A DNA stretch of 11,676 bases from an uncultured Alistipes sp. (GTDB taxonomy: Bacteria; Bacteroidota; Bacteroidia; Bacteroidales; Rikenellaceae). How positions within the stretch are numbered: the first letter of the stretch is position 1; every line of letters starts with the position of its first letter. Of this stretch, positions 6,886 to 11,676 are shown piece by piece. The position numbers and the translations under genes were made by a program. The notes under the pieces are model-generated. The model had not been told where the DNA came from, did no database searches, and saw only the letters and a list, made by a program, of their open reading frames with translations. The stretch lies in NCBI GenBank assembly GCA_900769745.1, contig CAAGHX010000169.1, positions 1-11,676 of the forward strand. Reading direction: 5' to 3'.

Positions 6886-7851
6886 ATGAACTCATATACT
6901 TCACAAGATGTGCTGACATCGGCAAAACGTACACTTTCGCTCGAGGCTGAGGCTTTGAACAACTTGGCCAATATTTTGGACGAGCAGTTTGTTGGTGCAG
7001 TAGATAGAATTTTGGCCTGCAAGGGTAAGGTAATTATTACGGGAATGGGTAAGTCGGGTCTTATCGGCCGCAAGATTGCCGCTACATTGGCAAGTACTGG
7101 CTCTCCAAGTTTCTACCTCCACCCAGGCGAGGCTTTTCACGGCGATTTGGGTATGATTTCACCCGAAGATGTGGTGTTGGCTTTGTCGCACTCGGGCGAG
7201 ACCGACGAGGTGCTGAAGATTGTGCCTTTTATCCACTCAAACGGTAATGTACTTATCTCGATTACCAGCAATCCAAACTCTACACTCGCAAAGAACTCAG
7301 ATCTGCACTTGAATACAGGTGTGAAGGAGGAGGCTTGTGTGTTGCAGCTTGCGCCTACAACATCTACAACAGCACAGCTTGCTTTGGGCGATGCGCTGGC
7401 TATTGCTCTAATGGAGGCGCGTCAGTTTACAGCGATGGATTTTGCTCGTTTGCACCCAGGTGGAAGTCTTGGTCGTAGATTGCTTATGACTGTTGGTAAT
7501 GTGATGCGTAGCAACGATTTGCCAGTTGTAGGTCCCGATTGTGGCGCAGTGGAGATGATCCACAAGGTGAGCAGAGGTGGCTTGGGCTTGATTATCATCG
7601 TAGATAATGGTCAGATTATCGGTATCGTGACCGATGGCGATATACGTCGTGCGATGGAGAGTCGTGAGGCTGAGTTCTTCAAAATCAAGGCACTTGATAT
7701 TGCAACTCGCTCGCCAAAGTGTGTGAATGTAAATGCTAAGCTCATTGAGGCTGAGCGACTGATGACACAAAATAAGGTGAATTCGTTGTTGGTAACCGAC
7801 GATGAGGGGGCTTTGTGTGGCGTGATACAGATTTACGACATCAAACTATAA
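6886..7851 (+). CDS. kdsD: D-arabinose 5-phosphate isomerase (SIS plus two CBS domains)
   Basis: This enzyme interconverts ribulose-5-phosphate and arabinose-5-phosphate, supplying the substrate of the kdsA product. An in-frame TTG lies at 6880, but I choose the ATG at 6886, giving 321 residues starting MNSYTSQDVL. The sugar isomerase (SIS) domain spans about 37-190. It includes ITGMGKSG at 51-58 with Lys56, SHSGETDE at 101-108 with Glu105, and EE at 148-149. ARLHPGGSLGRRLL at 187-200 contains His190. These correspond to the catalytic-region Lys, Glu, Glu and His of the KpsF/KdsD/GutQ family. Two CBS domains follow at about 203-260 (ending GIVTDGDIRRAM) and 270-321. Its position right after kdsB and kdsA argues for KdsD rather than the GutQ paralogue. 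A 75-base gap separates it from the next gene. Confidence 0.95.
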   Translation: MNSYTSQDVLTSAKRTLSLEAEALNNLANILDEQFVGAVDRILACKGKVIITGMGKSGLIGRKIAATLASTGSPSFYLHPGEAFHGDLGMISPEDVVLALSHSGETDEVLKIVPFIHSNGNVLISITSNPNSTLAKNSDLHLNTGVKEEACVLQLAPTTSTTAQLALGDALAIALMEARQFTAMDFARLHPGGSLGRRLLMTVGNVMRSNDLPVVGPDCGAVEMIHKVSRGGLGLIIIVDNGQIIGIVTDGDIRRAMESREAEFFKIKALDIATRSPKCVNVNAKLIEAERLMTQNKVNSLLVTDDEGALCGVIQIYDIKL

Positions 7852-7926
7852 GAGCGCGTTAAAAAACACCCGCTTATATAGCTACTCTAATAATACTACT
7901 GAACCAGAACCTAAAACTCTTTATAG
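7852..7926 (+). other. 75-base gap between the Kdo genes and the glycoside cluster
   Basis: This is the only gap over 25 bases on the plus strand after lon. I see no stable hairpin followed by T residues, so no terminator is supported. I also see no TAnnTTTG box, only TATATAGC near 7875. The downstream cluster may therefore be transcribed from upstream or use a promoter I cannot recognise. The final bases before the ATG are AT-rich, as for the other genes here. Confidence 0.4.
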
Positions 7927-9252
7927 ATGAAGAAATTGTTATTTGCGGCTTGCGCTCTGCTATGTTGTGCTGCCTGCCAGTCGGCTGAGCAGGATGGTTG
8001 GAAGAGCCTCTTCAATGGCCGTAACCTCAATGGCTGGACCAAACTCAATGGTCAGGCCGAGTTTCGTGTTGAGAATGGCGAGCTTGTGGGTGTGAGCACT
8101 ATGAATACCCCCAATACCTTTTTGGCTACAAAGTGCGAGTATAGTGATTTTATTCTCGAGCTGGAGTATAAGGTTGAGGAGGGCGTAAACTCGGGTGTGC
8201 AGATTCGCAGCCACTCAAAGGCCGAATATCAGAATGGTAGGGTACATGGTTATCAGTGTGAGATAGACCCTGCGGCATATAGTGGCGGTATTTACGACGA
8301 GGCTCGCAGTGGCTGGCTCTATCCGCTTTTCGATTTGCCACAGGCGCAGAAGGCCTTCAAGCGTGGTGACTGGAACAAGATGCGTGTTGAGGCTATTGGC
8401 CAGAACGTAAGAGTATGGCTCAATGGCATAGCTACTGCCGATATGGTCTGCGACGCCGATATGTCGGGATTCATCGCCTTGCAGGTACACGATATCGGCA
8501 AGAAGAAGGAGCTGGAGGGTCGCACTATTCGCTGGCGTAATATCAGAATTAAGACAAAGAATCTCGAGTCGGAGATTTCGCCCATCATAGAGAGTATTCC
8601 ACAAAAGAATCACGTAGTAAACTCGCTCTCTCAGCGTGAGCAGGCTGAGGGCTGGGCTCTACTTTGGAATGGTAAGGATATGAGTGGCTGGAAGAGTAAC
8701 TCTGGTAAAGACTTTTCAAAGGGCTGGAGCTGCAACGATGGCGTGATGACAATCGCTGCCAAGTCGGGTGCGGGAGATATTATCACCGAAAAGAAGTATC
8801 ACGATTTTGAGCTCTCGATTGATTTTAAGTTCTCGGAGGGTGCAAATAGCGGAATAAAATATTTTATCGGAGCAAATGGTAGCATAGGTTGCGAGTTCCA
8901 AATCCTGGATGATGAGCGTCATCCTGATGCTAATCGTGGGTTTGAGGGTAATCGCAAGCTCGGTTCGTTGTATGATATCTTGGCTGCTCCTGGTTGGAAA
9001 TATGTTCGCAAGGGCGACTGGAATACTGCCCGAATCGTGGTACGTGGTGCCGATGTGGAGCACTGGCTCAATGGTGTGAAGATTCTATCTTATTGTCGTG
9101 AGGGCGCAGAGTGGGATAAGCTGATTGCCAAGAGTAAGTTTGCCAATGTAAAGAATTTTGCTGGTGGCGATGGCGGCCATATCCTCTTGCAGGATCATAA
9201 CGATAAGGTGGAGTATCGCAACCTGAAAATACGAGAGTTGAATAAGAAATAA
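7927..9252 (+). CDS. Tandem DUF1080 lipoprotein, probable 3-keto-glycoside hydrolase
   Basis: The N-terminus MKKLLFAACALLCCAAC is a lipoprotein signal with lipobox CAAC ending at Cys17, so the protein should be membrane-anchored outside the cytoplasm. Two DUF1080 (3-keto-disaccharide hydrolase, PF06439-like) domains follow. Domain 1 covers about 24-209, from GWKSLFNGRNLNGW to WRNIRIK. Domain 2 covers about 242-437, from GWALLWNGKDMSGW to YRNLKI. Both keep the family hallmarks: an NSG loop (88-90 and 307-309), CE-(I/F) strands (GYQCEID at 108-114, GCEFQILDD at 321-329), GDWN (147-150 and 363-366), WLNG (164-167 and 380-383), and a final LQ-H strand (185-188 and 421-424). Concanavalin-like lectin folds of this family can cleave 3-keto-glycosides or bind sugars, and which domain is catalytic cannot be told here. 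The gene starts a tight operon with the oxidoreductase at 10380, which fits the hydrolase reading. Confidence 0.85.
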   Translation: MKKLLFAACALLCCAACQSAEQDGWKSLFNGRNLNGWTKLNGQAEFRVENGELVGVSTMNTPNTFLATKCEYSDFILELEYKVEEGVNSGVQIRSHSKAEYQNGRVHGYQCEIDPAAYSGGIYDEARSGWLYPLFDLPQAQKAFKRGDWNKMRVEAIGQNVRVWLNGIATADMVCDADMSGFIALQVHDIGKKKELEGRTIRWRNIRIKTKNLESEISPIIESIPQKNHVVNSLSQREQAEGWALLWNGKDMSGWKSNSGKDFSKGWSCNDGVMTIAAKSGAGDIITEKKYHDFELSIDFKFSEGANSGIKYFIGANGSIGCEFQILDDERHPDANRGFEGNRKLGSLYDILAAPGWKYVRKGDWNTARIVVRGADVEHWLNGVKILSYCREGAEWDKLIAKSKFANVKNFAGGDGGHILLQDHNDKVEYRNLKIRELNKK

Positions 9253-9260
9253 CAAACTAT

Positions 9261-9497
9261 ATGAAAGATACAATTATAACCGCTCAGCGAAAGCGTTGCG
9301 AGTTGTTGATTTTGTCGGTATGCTTTGCTGTTGCCAACATCATCAATTGGTGCGCAATCATAAAGTTTGATCGTCCTTGGTGGGAGATATTTACTCAGGT
9401 GGGTTATGTGGTTGTGACCACTCTTGTTTTGTATGCACTTATGCTTGTGCTTCGAGTGGCGTGGCGAGTGATGCGTCATTTGGCAGGTAAGAAATAG
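9261..9497 (+). CDS. Small two-helix membrane protein, function unknown
   Basis: This 78-residue protein has two predicted membrane helices, at about residues 14-36 (ELLILSVCFAVANIINWC and following) and 46-66 (TQVGYVVVTTLVLYALMLVL). A short loop, KFDRPWWEIF, joins them. Basic residues flank both ends (AQRKRCE at the start, RVAWRVMRHLAGKK at the end), so both termini should face the cytoplasm. I recognise no family and see no flavin-attachment motif (D-G-x-S/T-G-A-T). It begins 8 bases after the DUF1080 gene, and its stop codon overlaps the GTG of the ApbE-like gene by one base (9497), which implies translational coupling. It may be a membrane anchor or partner for the ApbE-like enzyme. That is inference from position only. 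Confidence 0.75.
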   Translation: MKDTIITAQRKRCELLILSVCFAVANIINWCAIIKFDRPWWEIFTQVGYVVVTTLVLYALMLVLRVAWRVMRHLAGKK

Positions 9498-10375
9498 TGG
9501 TGGCCGCAGAGTTTACATATAGCCGAAAGAATCCAGAGTGTGCGGTGGCTTATGCTCAGTTTGGGGTTATGCACACCCGCATGGAGATTGTCCTGCCACG
9601 CATCGAGGAGTGTGAGGCACAGCAGATTGTGCGCAATGTGGAGCAGAGGGTGAAGGCTCTGGAGCGATTGATGAATCGCTTTGACGAGAGGAGTCCTTTG
9701 GCTGTGGTGAATGCTTTGGCGGCGAGTGAGGCGGTGGCTGTTGACGATGAACTTTTTATGGCATTGGAACTGTGTGAAGTTTTTCGTCGTGGCACAGGCG
9801 GCTATTTCGATGTGGCGGCTTCGGAGCAGGCAAGGCAGGGTGCTGCTTATTGGCTCGATGGAAAGAATCATACTGTGAAGCTTGCGTCGGCCGATGTGAG
9901 AATCGACTTGGGTGGGTTTGCCAAGGGCTTTGCGTTGGAGCAGGTGAACAGAATGTTGCGCGAGCGAAAGGTGGAGAGCGCAGTGGTGAATTTTGGCAAT
10001 AGCTCGATTGTGGCGCTGGGACACCATCCGTTTGGAGAGTGGTGGCCGATAGGTGTGGCAAATAGACTGCGAAGTGGTTTTATGGCCGAGGAGTTCCGAT
10101 TGCGAGATAGTGCACTGTCGGTGTCGGGCAGAGCCGAGAGTGGCGATTATCATATAATAAATCCTCACACCGGTTTGCGTGTGGCTGGCCAGGAGTTGGT
10201 GGCTGTGGAGGGCCGTTCGCCATTGGTGGCGGAGGTGTTGTCGACAGCGTTGTATGCGGCACCACACACCCATAGAGCTGAGATTGTGGCTCAGTATGAG
10301 GGTTATCGCGCGATGGAGCTGTATTGCCATCGTGATGGTACAACGGAAAAGAGAATAATAGATAAAACAAAATAA
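9497..10375 (+). CDS. ApbE-like FAD:protein FMN transferase, no signal peptide
   Basis: ApbE proteins transfer FMN from FAD onto Ser/Thr of partner proteins, or hydrolyse FAD. Family features in the 292 residues include GVMHTRMEI (23-31), LMNRFDERSPLAVVN (58-72), DLGGFAKGFA (137-146), NFGNSSI (165-171), YHIINPHTG (218-226) and AEVLSTALYAA (245-255). Two deviations stand out: NFGNSS where many members have N-x-GG, and Glu246 where the metal-ligand Asp of ADALSTA is usual. Most Gram-negative ApbE proteins are exported, but this one has no signal sequence. An in-frame TAA at 9488-9490 rules out a longer start. Candidate starts are GTG at 9497 or 9500; the first ATG (residue 25) would cut into the MGT-like motif. 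It overlaps the small membrane protein gene and is followed 4 bases later by the oxidoreductase gene. The flavinylation target is not visible in the window. Confidence 0.85.
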   Translation: MVAAEFTYSRKNPECAVAYAQFGVMHTRMEIVLPRIEECEAQQIVRNVEQRVKALERLMNRFDERSPLAVVNALAASEAVAVDDELFMALELCEVFRRGTGGYFDVAASEQARQGAAYWLDGKNHTVKLASADVRIDLGGFAKGFALEQVNRMLRERKVESAVVNFGNSSIVALGHHPFGEWWPIGVANRLRSGFMAEEFRLRDSALSVSGRAESGDYHIINPHTGLRVAGQELVAVEGRSPLVAEVLSTALYAAPHTHRAEIVAQYEGYRAMELYCHRDGTTEKRIIDKTK

Positions 10376-10379
10376 CCGA

Positions 10380-11676
10380 ATGAACAGAAAGGAGTTTTTA
10401 AGCGATTGCGGAAAGAAGGGCTTGGCAGGTGTGGCTTTGTCGTTGTTCCCTTGGCTGGAGTCGTGTAGCGAGAAGGCGCAGCAGGAGGTAAAGGGCGAGA
10501 AGGCTCGTATTGGTATGATTGGTACTGGTTCGCGAGGATTGTACCACATAAAGAATCTTCTGCGTATGCCTAATGTAGAGATGGTGGCTTTGTGTGATGA
10601 CTATCGTCCACATCTGGAGGAGGCCGCACAGTACTATCCCAAGGCAAAGTTGTATGATGATTATCACCGATTGTTGGAGGATAAGAATGTTGATGGTGTG
10701 ATTGTAACCACTCCATTGTATCTCCACGGTCGAATGACAATAGATGCGCTGCGTGCGGGTAAGAGAGTCTTCTGTGAGAAGTCTATGGCCTTTACTTTGG
10801 ACGAGGCGTTGGAGGTGTATAACTGCCGCAAGGAGATGAATGGCGTGCTCTTTATCGGTCAGCAGCGATTGTTTGACCCTAAGTATATAAAGGCTATGCA
10901 GGCCATCCACGAAGGTAAAATCGGTAAGGTTGTCGGCATCAGAAACTACTGGTATCGTAATAACGACTGGCGCCGAGAGGTGCCATCGCCCGAGTTGGAA
11001 CGCAAAATCAACTGGCGATTGTATAGCGACTATTCGCGTGGTCTGATGACCGAGCTTGCGTGCCACCACTTGCAGAATGGTTCGTGGGCTATGGGTATGT
11101 TGCCCGAGAAGGTTATGGGTTCGGGTAGCTTGTTGCACTGGACCAAGGACGACAGAGATGTGTATGATGCTGTGAGTGCCATTTTCCGCTATCCTAACGG
11201 AGTGAATATGACCTTTGAGTCGATTATCTCGAATAAGCACTTCGGTATGGGTGAGCAGATTCTCGGTACGAAGGGTACTATCGATTTGGTTACGGGTATG
11301 CACTACACCGACGAGCCTGCACCCAAGGGTAGTGGTATGCATCAGCTCATCGCACAGATCGAGAGCGGTATTATGAGTAACTCGGTCTTCGCCGGTACGT
11401 CGTGGGCGGCCGAGTCGGCTACGCTGGCTCCGGGTATGCCTATTATGCCCAACGTAAAGGTCGTTACGGGCGAGAGCTCGGTGGGTGCCGAGGCCGATGG
11501 CTCGAAGGAGTTGTTGGAGGCGTTTATCCACGCCGTGATTACCGGCAAGCAACCCGAGAAGGTGCTCGAGGAGTCGTACTACGCTACGCAGTTTGCTCTG
11601 CTCGCTGATAAGGCTATGCACGAGAATCAGATCCTGCGTCTTGACGACAAGTATAAAGTTCCCTATGAACCTCTGA
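10380..11676 (+). CDS. Gfo/Idh/MocA family oxidoreductase with export signal (3' end outside window)
   Basis: The frame from the ATG at 10380 stays open for 432 codons to the window edge. The apparent terminal TGA is out of frame, so the stop is not seen. The N-terminus NRKEFLSDCGKKGLAGVALSLF resembles a Tat-type signal (RK rather than RR), followed by LESC at 26-29, a possible lipobox with an unusual Glu. The NAD(P)-binding Rossmann motif GTGSRG lies at 48-53, with DD at 73-74 after the second strand (acidic, suggesting NAD preference). The EKP motif of the family appears as CEKSMA (132-137), with Ser for Pro. ELACHHLQN at 225-233 carries the His usual in this family, and the C-terminal domain is complete to about residue 430. 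Exported relatives oxidise glycosides at C3 or act on GalNAc-like sugars. The tandem DUF1080 protein in the same operon suggests the former. Confidence 0.88.
   Translation, partial: MNRKEFLSDCGKKGLAGVALSLFPWLESCSEKAQQEVKGEKARIGMIGTGSRGLYHIKNLLRMPNVEMVALCDDYRPHLEEAAQYYPKAKLYDDYHRLLEDKNVDGVIVTTPLYLHGRMTIDALRAGKRVFCEKSMAFTLDEALEVYNCRKEMNGVLFIGQQRLFDPKYIKAMQAIHEGKIGKVVGIRNYWYRNNDWRREVPSPELERKINWRLYSDYSRGLMTELACHHLQNGSWAMGMLPEKVMGSGSLLHWTKDDRDVYDAVSAIFRYPNGVNMTFESIISNKHFGMGEQILGTKGTIDLVTGMHYTDEPAPKGSGMHQLIAQIESGIMSNSVFAGTSWAAESATLAPGMPIMPNVKVVTGESSVGAEADGSKELLEAFIHAVITGKQPEKVLEESYYATQFALLADKAMHENQILRLDDKYKVPYEPL

Noticed and set aside
9481..9500. Programmed frameshift joining the small membrane protein to the ApbE-like protein
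   Set aside because: No slippery heptamer or downstream stem is evident at the junction. A simple TAGTG stop-start overlap explains the arrangement.
9476..10549. 357-codon open frame on the minus strand antisense to the ApbE-like gene
   Set aside because: The plus-strand frame carries clear ApbE motifs. The antisense product is low-complexity with many His and Ser residues and spans the junction of two genes.
10398..11621. 407-codon open frame on the minus strand antisense to the oxidoreductase gene
   Set aside because: It mirrors the codon pattern of the plus-strand gene, is rich in His, Gln, Arg and Leu, shows no recognisable domain, and lies wholly inside a clear Gfo/Idh/MocA gene.
11671..11676. 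Terminal TGA as the stop codon of the oxidoreductase gene
   Set aside because: Counting from the ATG at 10380, the last full codon is CTG at 11673-11675, so TGA is out of frame and the gene continues past the window.

Overview
The window looks like chromosomal DNA from a member of the Bacteroidota, probably order Bacteroidales. Upstream regions carry the Bacteroidota-type -7 box (TAnnTTTG), strong Shine-Dalgarno sequences are absent, leaders are AT-rich, and lipoproteins or exported enzymes of DUF1080 and Gfo/Idh/MocA type are present. A Rikenellaceae/Alistipes-like host is possible, but that is only an impression. I see no mobile elements, tRNA or rRNA genes, or CRISPR arrays. The content is mostly core genome plus one accessory-looking sugar cluster.

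Layout. Positions 1-2374 are on the minus strand. They hold the first 290 codons of valS (valyl-tRNA synthetase, running off the left edge), its leader with a GC-rich hairpin, a rho-independent terminator, and a 438-residue Na+/H+ antiporter-like membrane protein of the ion transporter (NhaD/ArsB/CitMHS) superfamily. A 522-base divergent intergenic region (2375-2896) follows. It is strongly G/T-skewed on the plus strand and holds putative promoters for both flanking genes, short direct repeats and one palindrome. From 2897 to the right edge every gene is on the plus strand with small gaps: lon, kdsB, kdsA, kdsD, then after a 75-base gap a tandem DUF1080 lipoprotein, a 78-residue two-helix membrane protein, an ApbE-like flavin transferase, and a Gfo/Idh/MocA oxidoreductase that is still open at the right edge.

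How the genes work together. kdsD, kdsA and kdsB cover three of the four steps from ribulose-5-phosphate to CMP-Kdo for lipopolysaccharide; the Kdo-8-phosphate phosphatase step is not in this window. They sit 18 bases behind the ATP-dependent protease gene lon, so envelope biosynthesis and proteolysis may share a transcript. The last four genes are almost gapless (8-base gap, 1-base overlap, 4-base gap) and read as one operon. DUF1080 proteins are known as 3-keto-glycoside hydrolases, and exported Gfo/Idh/MocA enzymes can oxidise glycosides at C3, so an oxidise-then-cleave route for glycosides is a reasonable inference.

Most interesting part. A signal-less, atypical ApbE and a tiny membrane protein lie inside that glycoside cluster. 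ApbE proteins attach FMN to partner proteins or hydrolyse FAD. Finding one translationally coupled to a two-helix protein between the putative hydrolase and oxidoreductase suggests a flavin-linked component of 3-keto sugar chemistry. That link is inferred, not shown by the sequence.
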